Source: an uncultured Clostridium sp. (GTDB lineage: Bacteria; Bacillota; Clostridia; Clostridiales; Clostridiaceae). From it: a stretch of DNA of 13,342 nucleotides. The stretch spans positions 1 to 13,342 of the forward strand of contig CAKVEW010000059.1 of assembly GCA_934746015.1 (NCBI GenBank), read 5' to 3'. The notes beneath the pieces are model-generated. The model saw only the letters and a program-made list of their open reading frames with translations, made no database searches and was not told the DNA's origin. The position numbers and the translations under genes are program-made. This document shows positions 7,098 through 13,342 of this stretch, one piece after another; within the stretch, counting starts at the first letter, position 1, and each line of letters begins with the position of its first letter.

Positions 7098-8033
7098 TTA
7101 AACCTCCATAAATCCTATAAGCATAACTCTAATTGTTAATTGAAAATTAGAATTACTTTGAAGGGATTTTCTAGCTTCTCCAATTTTATCAATTATATTA
7201 TTAAGTTTCTTATAAGACATTTCAATAGCTATTTTTTTTATACTTTCAATTTTATCCCCATTTATTAATCCGGTAACTTCATCAATCTCTTTATAAATTA
7301 TTATATCTCTTATAAAGGAGGCTAGAATATTTAATATATCTTCCTTTTTATCCTTGTAAGTTACTAGTTTACTTTCAAAATCTAAAAGCTCTCTAGTATT
7401 TCCTTTAGTCAAAAGAAATAATAAGTCAACTAAAGTATTCCTAAGCTCTTTTAAGGAAGAATCTCTTAGGAAAGCTTCTGCTTTTCCTGGAATTCCTTCG
7501 CTATAGGCAATGGCAGCATTAATCTCATCTTCGCTAATGCCATCATTATTTATATTATCTATATAAAGCCTTATTTCCTTCTTAGTTAATGGAGATAACT
7601 TATAAATTTGACATCTTGATTTTATAGTGTCTAATATAAGTTCTAGACTTTCACATAATAATATTATAAAAACACCTTTTGGTGGTTCTTCTATAGTCTT
7701 TAATAGAGCATTTTGTGCTTGCACTGTTAATTTATTTCCATCACAAATTATAATGACCTTTTTATCTCCTTCAAATGGTTTTTTATTAATTTCTTCAACA
7801 ATTTCTCTAACATCGTCTACTCCAAAAGAAGATTTTTTACATCTATAATTTATAATATCTATATAATCTTTATCTTCAGATTTACCTAATATATTTCTAG
7901 CGAATTTATTAGCTAAATTACTTTTACCAATACCATCTTCTCCAACGATTATATGTGCATGGGAAATCTCATCTGATTCTACTCTTCTTTTAAAGTTATC
8001 TAATATATTCTTATGTCCAATAATTTCTCCCAT
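7098..8033 (-). CDS. holB: DNA polymerase III delta-prime subunit
   Basis: A 311-residue clamp-loader subunit that helps place the sliding clamp on DNA during replication. Seen: GHKNILDNFKRRV at the start, a Walker A motif G31-E-D-G-I-G-K-S38, a Walker-B-like strand KKVIIICDGNKLT (91-103), the clamp-loader signature NALLKTIEEPP (108-118), and SRC at 139-141, the arginine-finger motif shared by clamp loaders. The zinc-binding cysteine set of E. coli delta-prime is absent, as in other Firmicutes. The C-terminal third is helical, as expected for the collar domain. The start is preceded by AGGAGGG and lies 13 nt after darA, so they are cotranscribed. Compared with B. subtilis, yaaR between darA and holB is missing here. 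Confidence 0.93.
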   Translation of the reverse strand: MGEIIGHKNILDNFKRRVESDEISHAHIIVGEDGIGKSNLANKFARNILGKSEDKDYIDIINYRCKKSSFGVDDVREIVEEINKKPFEGDKKVIIICDGNKLTVQAQNALLKTIEEPPKGVFIILLCESLELILDTIKSRCQIYKLSPLTKKEIRLYIDNINNDGISEDEINAAIAYSEGIPGKAEAFLRDSSLKELRNTLVDLLFLLTKGNTRELLDFESKLVTYKDKKEDILNILASFIRDIIIYKEIDEVTGLINGDKIESIKKIAIEMSYKKLNNIIDKIGEARKSLQSNSNFQLTIRVMLIGFMEV

Positions 8034-8046
8034 TACACCCTCCTAA

Positions 8047-8376
8047 TTATATTTTTATGAATTGGTCTACATCTATTACGAATATTGTAGCTCCCCCAAC
8101 TTCAACTTCAATAGGATAAGACATATACATATCAAGATTTCCAGTTATAGGAGTTGGTGTAGTAATGATTTGCTTTCTAGTTTTACAAATATCTTCTACA
8201 ACATCTATAACCTTTTGTACCTTATCTGCTTCTACACCTATCATCAAAGTTGTATTTCCTGATTTTAGAAATCCTCCTGTTGTAGCCAACTTAGTTACTC
8301 TAAACCCAGCTTCAGTAATTGCATCGATTAAATCTAATGCATCATCATCTTGTACCATTGCTATTACTAATTTCAT
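8047..8376 (-). CDS. darA: Cyclic-di-AMP receptor DarA (PstA, PII-like)
   Basis: A 109-residue PII-like signalling protein that forms trimers and binds c-di-AMP; the length equals that of B. subtilis DarA (YaaQ). Seen: MKLVIAMVQDDDALDLIDAI at the start, the nucleotide-binding segment VTKLATTGGFLKSGNTTLMIG (27-47) and the C-terminal GGATIFVIDVDQF strand. The ATG at 8374-8376 is preceded by AGGAGGGG at good spacing; an upstream in-frame ATG at 8403 has no such site. The gene lies between tmk and holB as in Bacillus. A weak promoter may sit in the gap behind tmk, so it may be read both from the operon and on its own. Its downstream target is not known in general. Confidence 0.95.
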   Translation of the reverse strand: MKLVIAMVQDDDALDLIDAITEAGFRVTKLATTGGFLKSGNTTLMIGVEADKVQKVIDVVEDICKTRKQIITTPTPITGNLDMYMSYPIEVEVGGATIFVIDVDQFIKI

Positions 8377-8411
8377 ATTGACCCCTCCTAATATAAATCT
8401 CATATTAACAT

Positions 8412-8441
8412 TTTATCACAAAAGCTGTATAAATTAAGCAA
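8412..8441 (-). promoter_or_regulatory. Possible promoter of darA-holB-ricT
   Basis: The minus strand shows TTGCTT (8436-8441), 18 nt, then GATAAA (8412-8417) with an upstream TG, in the gap between tmk and darA. Each hexamer is a partial match, so it is only a candidate internal promoter. Confidence 0.35.
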
Positions 8442-8462
8442 AAATTTATTATATATACTATT

Positions 8463-9092
8463 TTATTTAATAAAATTTAATATTATTTCTTTTGTATCAT
8501 TAAAAACTTCATCTATAGACTTTTCTGCATTAATAATTGCAAATTCATCACTGTTTTTTTCTACTAATTTATAATATCCTTCTCTTACCCTTTTATGAAA
8601 ATCTAATTTTTCAAGGTCCAATCTATTAACTTCTCTATTACTATTTTTTTCTATTCTAGATAAACCTACTTCTGGAGATATATCAAAGAATATATTTAAG
8701 TCTGGCATATACTCTCCTATAGCAAATTTATTTATTTGAAATATTTCTTCAACTGGTATTCTCCTTGCATATCCTTGATATGCTAATGAAGAATAAATAA
8801 ATCTGTCACATAAAACTATTTTACCATTTTCTAATGCTGGAATAACTTTCTCTACTAAATGTTGTCTTCTAGCCGCAGCATACAATAAAGCTTCTGTTTT
8901 TCTATCCATTTCAGTATTTTTTGTATCTAATATTATATTTCTAATATCTTCAGAAATTTTAATTCCACCTGGTTCTCTAGTTTTTATACAATCTATTCCT
9001 TCTCCAACTAAAAATTCATATATCTTTTCTAATGTTGTACTCTTACCTGAACCATCTCCACCTTCGAATACGATAAATTTTCCTCTGTTCAT
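8463..9092 (-). CDS. tmk: Thymidylate kinase
   Basis: A 209-residue dTMP kinase that converts dTMP to dTDP with ATP, an essential step of dTTP synthesis in the cytoplasm. Seen: P-loop [11 protein letters not shown] (9-19), the substrate motif TREPGG (38-43), the DR motif in [16 protein letters not shown] (95-110), and a LID region around [12 protein letters not shown]. The length is normal. The ATG (9090-9092) is preceded by GAGGTAG overlapping the stop of gin, which is only 4 nt away, so the two genes are translationally close-coupled. The downstream neighbour is darA. Confidence 0.95.
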   Translation of the reverse strand: MNRGKFIVFEGGDGSGKSTTLEKIYEFLVGEGIDCIKTREPGGIKISEDIRNIILDTKNTEMDRKTEALLYAAARRQHLVEKVIPALENGKIVLCDRFIYSSLAYQGYARRIPVEEIFQINKFAIGEYMPDLNIFFDISPEVGLSRIEKNSNREVNRLDLEKLDFHKRVREGYYKLVEKNSDEFAIINAEKSIDEVFNDTKEIILNFIK

Positions 9093-9096
9093 TTAA

Positions 9097-9318
9097 CTAC
9101 CTCATGTTATTAAAATTATATTTGCTTAAAAGCCACGCCTTAATTCTTTCTTTATAATAAATATATTCCATATCATTACTATTTATTTTAGAAATTTCAT
9201 TACAACATTCATGACAAAATAAGCCCTTGTTAATAATTATATCATTTATGAATATTTCTTTACCACATACCTTACATTTATTTTTATTATTATCTATTGT
9301 TTTGTTTTCTAGATTCAT
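9097..9318 (-). CDS. Gin-family sigma-factor inhibitor (CsfB-like), zinc-binding
   Basis: A 73-residue protein with a treble cysteine arrangement: C15-x2-C18 (CKVCGK) and C35-x2-C38-C39 (FCHECC), a probable zinc-binding knuckle, followed by a helical tail YIYYKERIKAWL. This matches the Gin/CsfB family, whose Bacillus member binds sigma-G (and sigma-E) to keep them silent until the right sporulation stage. Position supports it: B. subtilis csfB also lies upstream of tmk. The ATG (9316-9318) follows AAAGGGGG; an upstream ATG at 9357 lies inside the predicted -10 element. A sigma-F-like promoter lies upstream, fitting forespore expression. An alternative reading is an unrelated small zinc-ribbon protein; the context favours Gin. 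Confidence 0.7.
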   Translation of the reverse strand: MNLENKTIDNNKNKCKVCGKEIFINDIIINKGLFCHECCNEISKINSNDMEYIYYKERIKAWLLSKYNFNNMR

Positions 9319-9348
9319 ATTAATACCCCCTTTAAACTTTTTATTAAT

Positions 9349-9377
9349 AATTCTCACCTTAAAAACAATTTTTATAC
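9349..9377 (-). promoter_or_regulatory. Candidate sigma-F (forespore) promoter of gin
   Basis: The minus strand reads GTATA (9373-9377), 14 nt, then GGTGAGAATT (9349-9358). The sigma-F pattern in Bacillus is GYATA and GGnnAnAnTR; only the last base of the -10 deviates, and the spacer is at the short end. Transcription would start about 25 nt before the gin ATG. Confidence 0.5.
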
Positions 9378-9459
9378 TTTATATAAAAAAACATATTTAA
9401 TAAATAATAATTGCAGTTTAAGGGAAAATTATAATTAAGATATCTTGGGAGGGAAAAAA

Positions 9460-10611
9460 ATGAAACAAGAAATGATTAGTTTTATAGAAAAAAATAAGGA
9501 AGATTTAAAAGATTTCAATAAATTTTTATATGATAATCCAGAAAAAAGCTATAATGAATTTAATTCATATGACTATATTTGCAAGCTTTTAAATAAGTAT
9601 GATTTTAAAGTTGAAGAAAACTTTTTAGAATTGAAGACATCATTCCGTGCTTCTAAAGGTAATGGTAGCCCTAGTATTTGCTTCTTATGCGAATATGATG
9701 CTATTCCTAATGAAGGACATATAACTGGGCATAATCTACTAACAACGACTTCAGTAGCAGCAGCATTAGCATTAGGTTCTATAATAGAAAAGATTGGTGG
9801 TTCTGTTGTTATTATAGGGTGTCCTGGGGAATACTTAGGTGGAACAAAATCTGTAATGGTTAAACAAGGAATATTTGAAGAAATAGATGTAGTACTAGTT
9901 GCTCACCCTGATGTTGTAACTTCAGAAAGTGGTAGCTCTTCTGCAATTATTCCATTAAGCATTAAATATATTGGTCATAGTGGACTTAGTTTTTTAAATA
10001 AAGGTACCTATACATCATTAGATGGAATTCTTTTATGTTTTAATATACTAAATTCTATGTTGAAGGGGTTCCCAGATGATGTAGAAGTGAATTCAATACT
10101 AGCTAATGGAGGATTTACTCCTCTTTTATTACCTATTGAGTCAGAAGCTAAATTTTATATAAGAGCACCAGAGATGGATATTGCAAGAATAGTAGAAAAT
10201 AAACTAAGAGAAATTGCTATTTATGTCTCTAAACTTATACGAGTACAAAATTCAATTTCCTTGTATGAACCAGAAAATGAGGAACTTATAACAAATAGAA
10301 CTTTAAACAGATTATTTAGTCACAATCTAAAAGAAACTGGAATTATTAATATTGATGGACCTAGAGATATTTATTCAGGTCTAAGTTTAGGAATAGTAAG
10401 TAAAAGTGTTCCTTGTATACAACCTTTCTTCTCCATCATAGAAAATTCAAGTATTAGATATGGAACTAAAGAATTTGCTAATGCCACAATTTCTGAACAT
10501 GCTTTTATAGAGTCTATGAAAGTAGCTTTAGCTTTAGCATTTACAGGGCATGATATTATATCAAAAGAAAATCTTTTATCTGAAGTAAAAAATGAATTCT
10601 ATAAAAAATAG
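9460..10611 (+). CDS. M20-family amidohydrolase-like protein with substituted metal ligands
   Basis: A 383-residue protein with the M20 peptidase/aminoacylase architecture, closest in wording to the AbgB/PM20D2 branch. Seen: CEYDAIPNEGHITGHN (77-92) where active relatives read xEYDALPxxGHACGHN, PGEYLGG (122-128) instead of PAEExGG, AHPD (148-151), and VPCIQPFFSI (317-326) instead of VPxIHPxFxI. Metal ligands Cys, second Glu and last His are thus T89, Y125 and Q321, and the lid-domain His of GKAAHA is L176. H91 and H149 remain. The frame is long and intact, so a non-catalytic or altered role is likely (inference). The ATG at 9460-9462 follows GGGAGGG; a TTG at 9445 would overlap that site. It is divergent from gin and has its own terminator, so it is probably monocistronic. 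Confidence 0.8.
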   Translation: MKQEMISFIEKNKEDLKDFNKFLYDNPEKSYNEFNSYDYICKLLNKYDFKVEENFLELKTSFRASKGNGSPSICFLCEYDAIPNEGHITGHNLLTTTSVAAALALGSIIEKIGGSVVIIGCPGEYLGGTKSVMVKQGIFEEIDVVLVAHPDVVTSESGSSSAIIPLSIKYIGHSGLSFLNKGTYTSLDGILLCFNILNSMLKGFPDDVEVNSILANGGFTPLLLPIESEAKFYIRAPEMDIARIVENKLREIAIYVSKLIRVQNSISLYEPENEELITNRTLNRLFSHNLKETGIINIDGPRDIYSGLSLGIVSKSVPCIQPFFSIIENSSIRYGTKEFANATISEHAFIESMKVALALAFTGHDIISKENLLSEVKNEFYKK

Positions 10612-10635
10612 GCTCTATACTGAGCCTATTTTTTT
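10603..10635 (+). terminator. Rho-independent terminator of the M20-family gene
   Basis: Stem AATAGGCTC (10607-10615) pairs with GAGCCTATT (10622-10630) around a 6-nt loop, followed by a T-run to 10635. The gene's TAG stop (10609-10611) lies in the left arm. Confidence 0.88.
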
Positions 10636-10755
10636 AATAATTTTAAAAGTTATATTGATTTACTCTATCCATATTTAATTTTACTAGAAATCCATTAATT
10701 TTCTCTGCATTTAAATTTTCTAAATAAAATTCCTTAATATTGTTACAAATCTAAA

Positions 10756-10774
10756 GATAAATAGTATAATTATC
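10756..10774 (+). promoter_or_regulatory. Fur-like operator over the -10 of the corA-family gene
   Basis: GATAA-N9-TTATC, matching the classical 19-bp Fur box at 14 of 19 positions by eye. It is extended to an 8-bp inverted repeat AAAGATAA/TTATCTTT (10753-10777). The TATAAT -10 (10765-10770) lies inside it; the -35 is weak (TTGTTA at 10740-10745, 19-nt spacer). This geometry suggests repression by a Fur-family metalloregulator. Confidence 0.45.
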
Positions 10775-10802
10775 TTTGATATCTACTTAAGGAGGTTAAA
10801 CA

Positions 10803-11750
10803 ATGATACAAATATATAAAAGTGTTGGTGAAAGTAATCCTTCATTAAAAGTTTTAGACAATATAGAACCAGGATCTTGGATAAATATAATTGCTCCATC
10901 AGATGAAGAGCTTATCTTAATATCCAAAAAGACTGGTGTTCCCCTTTCCTTTTTAAAAGCTCCTTTAGATGATGAGGAGACCTCTCGTATAGATATAGAA
11001 GAGAATTGTTTATTAGTAATAGTTGATATACCTTTCACAGAGATGGAAGATAATTCATTAACTTATGACACATATCCCTTAGCTATTATTCATACAGATA
11101 AACAAATTATCACTGTTTGCTTAAAAAACAGCAGAATATTAACTGACTTCATAAACAGTAAAATTAAATCATTTTTTACATTTAAAAAATCTAGATTTAT
11201 ATTACAAATATTAAGTAGAATATCTAATTCATATTTAGTATATTTAAGACAAATTGATAAAAAAAGTTTAATGATAGAAAAAAGACTACATAAATCCATG
11301 AAAAATAGAGAATTAATTCAACTTCATTCATTAGAAAAATCATTAGTTTATTTCTCTACATCACTTAAAGCAAATGAAATTACATTAGAAAAGATGTTAA
11401 AGTTGGATTTAATGCAAAAATATGAAGAAGATCAAGATGTTTTAGAAGATGTTATAATTGAAAATAAGCAAGCTATTGAAATGACAGAAATATATAGTAA
11501 TATCCTTGCAAGTACAATGGACTTCTTTGCTTCAGTCATTTCTAATAACTTGAATATAGTAATGAAGGTACTTGCTTCAGTTACAATTCTAATGGCAATA
11601 CCTACAGTCATTGGTGGTATATTTGGTATGAACTTTATTAGGATGCCACTTATACATAATGAATTTGGTTTTGAAATTACTATGATAATAACATTAATAT
11701 TAACTTTTGGAACAGCTTATTTATTACATAAAAAGGGTATGTTTTCTTAA
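10803..11750 (+). CDS. CorA-family divalent cation transporter
   Basis: A 315-residue CorA-like channel, which forms pentamers that admit Mg2+ (some members Co2+, Ni2+ or Zn2+) across the cytoplasmic membrane. Seen: a soluble N-terminal alpha/beta domain (1 to about 130), a long helical stalk (about 130-255), transmembrane helix 1 (about 256-274) ending in the family signature G275-M276-N277, a short external loop IRMPLIHNEFGF, and transmembrane helix 2 (about 291-308) with a basic end LLHKKGMF. The loop MPL at 281 differs somewhat from the common MPEL, which can affect ion preference. The ATG follows AAGGAGGTT. The gene has its own promoter region with a Fur-like operator and its own terminator, so it is monocistronic. 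The Mg2+ substrate is the default assumption; the operator hints at transition-metal control. Confidence 0.9.
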   Translation: MIQIYKSVGESNPSLKVLDNIEPGSWINIIAPSDEELILISKKTGVPLSFLKAPLDDEETSRIDIEENCLLVIVDIPFTEMEDNSLTYDTYPLAIIHTDKQIITVCLKNSRILTDFINSKIKSFFTFKKSRFILQILSRISNSYLVYLRQIDKKSLMIEKRLHKSMKNRELIQLHSLEKSLVYFSTSLKANEITLEKMLKLDLMQKYEEDQDVLEDVIIENKQAIEMTEIYSNILASTMDFFASVISNNLNIVMKVLASVTILMAIPTVIGGIFGMNFIRMPLIHNEFGFEITMIITLILTFGTAYLLHKKGMFS

Positions 11751-11784
11751 AGAGTATGTGTTGTACTTACAGCACATACTCTTT
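11749..11784 (+). terminator. Candidate terminator of the corA-family gene
   Basis: A 12-bp perfect stem (11749-11760 with 11773-11784) that can extend by four further pairs to a tetraloop. Its left arm overlaps the TAA stop (11748-11750). The T-run after it is short (TTTATCTAT), so termination may be less efficient than at the other hairpins. Confidence 0.65.
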
Positions 11785-11939
11785 ATCTATATGTTAATAA
11801 AAATTATATTAATAGGTACTTTAATTTTAAACAATACTTGCATCAGCATCATTATAAACTAATCTTTTTATAAAAGCATAGATATAACATTTTTAAAATA
11901 TATTAATATATAAATCATTTTAAAAGTAGGTGTATTTCT

Positions 11940-12869
11940 TTGTTTAATACTAAACTTAATCCAATAACTAAGTCCTCTACAATAGGAATAGTGGCGCCTT
12001 CCTCTCCAGAATCTAATGAATATATAGATGAAAAAATATCCTCCTTTGAAAATTTAGGATTTAAAATAAAAAAGGGCAAACATTTATATGATAAATTTGG
12101 CTATTTAGCTGGTAGTGATAAAGATAGAGCATATGACTTAAATTCAATGTTTGAAGATAAAGAAGTTAATGCAATCGTCTGCTTACGTGGTGGCTATGGG
12201 GCTATTAGAATGGCTCCTTATTTAGACTTAAAAATAATAAAAAATAATCCTAAACCTTTCTTTGGATATAGTGATATAACACTATTACTTAATTATATAT
12301 ATAATAAATGTCATTTCCCTACCTTTCATGGTCCAATGATAACTTCTAATTTTAATGATATTGCCACTAAAGAATACTTTTTAAATATATTAAATAATAA
12401 TGAGAATAAAATAATTTATAACTTAAAGGATGTATGTCATAAAAAATATTGTACTTGGAATAATAGGAATTTTAAAGGAAAGATAGTTGGTGGAAACCTC
12501 TCTATTATTTGCTCTACTATTGGAACACCTTATGAAATAAAATTTGATAACAATATATTACTTGTTGAAGATGTGAATGAAAGTCCCTATGTTGTGGATA
12601 GAATGTTTTCTCAATTAATTTCCTGTGGAAAATTAAAAAAATCATCTGCAATTATAATTGGAAATTTCACGAATTGTACTAGCAGCGACGAAATCTTAAC
12701 TATAAAATATATTATAAAAGAAAAACTTATACCTTTAAATATACCTATAATTTATGGTTTGAAAATAGGACATGAGTATCCTAATATAACAATTCCTATA
12801 GGAAGTAATTTCAAATTTTCCTCTAAAGATAATTTACTAATTCAAAAAGAAATTATTTTTAAAAAATAA
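11940..12869 (+). CDS. S66-family LD-carboxypeptidase (LdcA/MccF-like)
   Basis: A 309-residue serine peptidase of family S66, whose members trim the terminal D-Ala from muropeptide tetrapeptides in cell-wall recycling; the MccF branch instead cleaves microcin C-type toxins. Seen: the N-terminal GIVAPSSP strand-turn (16-23), CLRGGYGAIR (81-90), nucleophile elbow F-G-Y-S111-D, KGKIVGGNLSII (179-190), the catalytic Glu in LLVE210-D, and His in GLKIGH278-EYPN. The Ser-Glu-His triad is complete. There is no signal peptide, so it is cytoplasmic as expected. The start is a TTG (11940-11942), with AGGTG at suitable spacing; no in-frame ATG lies nearby. The preceding 155-nt gap gave no clear promoter. 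The gene converges on the rRNA operon end, with a shared terminator between them. Confidence 0.9.
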   Translation: MFNTKLNPITKSSTIGIVAPSSPESNEYIDEKISSFENLGFKIKKGKHLYDKFGYLAGSDKDRAYDLNSMFEDKEVNAIVCLRGGYGAIRMAPYLDLKIIKNNPKPFFGYSDITLLLNYIYNKCHFPTFHGPMITSNFNDIATKEYFLNILNNNENKIIYNLKDVCHKKYCTWNNRNFKGKIVGGNLSIICSTIGTPYEIKFDNNILLVEDVNESPYVVDRMFSQLISCGKLKKSSAIIIGNFTNCTSSDEILTIKYIIKEKLIPLNIPIIYGLKIGHEYPNITIPIGSNFKFSSKDNLLIQKEIIFKK

Positions 12870-12899
12870 AAAAACTACAAGAAATCTTGTAGTTTTTTT

Positions 12900-12900
<1 letters not shown>
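12869..12900. terminator. Bidirectional terminator between the S66 gene and the rRNA/tRNA operon
   Basis: A 13-bp stem (12869-12881 with 12886-12898), 4-nt loop, eight T on the right side and an A-run on the left, so it can stop transcription from both sides. It starts at the last base of the TAA stop on the left and touches the CCA end of tRNA-Cys on the right. Confidence 0.9.
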
Positions 12901-12974
<74 letters not shown>

Positions 12975-12979
12975 ATACC

Positions 12980-13055
<76 letters not shown>

Positions 13056-13060
13056 ACTAT

Positions 13061-13177
13061 ACCTGGCAACGTCCTACTCTCCCACACAGTCTCCCGTGCA
13101 GTACCATCGGCGCTGTAGAGCTTAACTTTCCTGTTCGGAATGGAAAGGAGTGTTTCCTCTACGCCATCATCACCAGA
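13061..13177 (-). rRNA. rrf: 5S ribosomal RNA
   Basis: About 117 nt on the minus strand beginning TCTGGTGATGATGGCG and ending GACGTTGCCAGGT. The terminal stem CTGGTGA/TTGCCAG, the CCATTCCGAACAGG loop and GGGAGAGTAGGACG are canonical 5S elements. The ends are set by the stem and may be off by one or two bases. Confidence 0.95.
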
Positions 13178-13271
13178 TTATATGATTCTTCAAATATAAA
13201 TTTAATTGGGAATCTTGTATCAAAGAATATTATTCTCTGAAAATTGTATATGAATTAATAACAAATTTTAT
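13178..13271 (-). other. 23S-5S internal transcribed spacer
   Basis: About 94 nt of AT-rich spacer with no tRNA. It contains a short palindrome AGAATA-T-TATTCT (13224-13236) that may form part of an RNase processing stem. No other signal was recognised. Confidence 0.7.
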
Positions 13272-13342
13272 TGGTCAAGCCCTCGACCTATTAGTATCAG
13301 TCAGCTAAATATGTTACCACACTTACACCTCTGACCTATCAA
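13272..13342 (-). rRNA. rrl: 23S ribosomal RNA, 3' end (cut by window edge)
   Basis: The minus strand reads the universal 3' tail of 23S rRNA, including GACTGATACTAATAGGTCGA and GGGCTTGACC. Only about the last 70 nt are in the window; the rest lies beyond the right edge. Confidence 0.95.

Noticed and set aside
9422..9431. GGGAAAATTA upstream of the M20 gene as a sigma-F -10 element
   Set aside because: It fits GGnnAnAnTR, but no GYATA lies at the right distance and A-rich sequence fits easily by chance.
11838..11860. TTGCAT and TATAAA before the S66 gene as a promoter
   Set aside because: The two are only about 9 nt apart, too close for a sigma-A promoter.

Overview
The window reads as chromosomal DNA of an AT-rich, spore-forming, anaerobic Firmicute, most likely a Clostridium sensu stricto. 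The reasons are the very low GC content, strong AGGAGG-type ribosome binding sites, a clostridial 2[4Fe-4S] ferredoxin, a CtsR/ClpC heat-shock locus, a Gin-type sporulation regulator, and the gene order gin-tmk-darA-holB-ricT, which resembles the B. subtilis replication-origin-proximal order csfB..tmk-darA..holB-ricT. I cannot name a species.

Layout. Positions 1-1732 (minus strand) hold a redox operon, trxB - glutaredoxin-like gene - gapN, with gapN cut by the window edge. It has a near-consensus promoter and a CsoR/CstR-like palindrome in the leader. Positions 1928-4883 (minus) hold ctsR-clpC with a CtsR box on the promoter; the usual mcsA and mcsB genes between them are absent. Positions 5030-5686 (plus) hold a divergent metallo-beta-lactamase-fold gene whose metal ligands are mostly gone. 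It converges on a small ferredoxin (5704-5874, minus). Positions 5973-9318 (minus) hold a CxxC-less HMA-fold protein, ricT, holB, darA, tmk and gin, mixing replication, c-di-AMP sensing and sporulation-linked genes; gin has a sigma-F-like promoter. Positions 9460-12869 (plus) hold three separately terminated genes: an M20-family protein with substituted metal ligands, a CorA-family transporter with a Fur-like operator over its -10, and an S66 LD-carboxypeptidase. Positions 12900-13342 (minus) are the end of an rRNA operon: 23S 3' end, 5S, tRNA-Phe, tRNA-Cys. It converges on the carboxypeptidase gene.

Themes. Most of the window is housekeeping. The unusual signals are three intact genes whose families normally bind metal but whose ligands are replaced here (MBL fold, HMA fold, M20 fold), a thioredoxin-reductase homologue with an altered NADPH-phosphate site, and a heat-shock operon without its arginine-kinase genes. 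No stretch longer than about 200 bases lacks a gene or RNA. The larger gaps (1733-1927, 10612-10802, 11751-11939) hold promoters, operators and terminators. I saw no mobile element, CRISPR array or phage gene.
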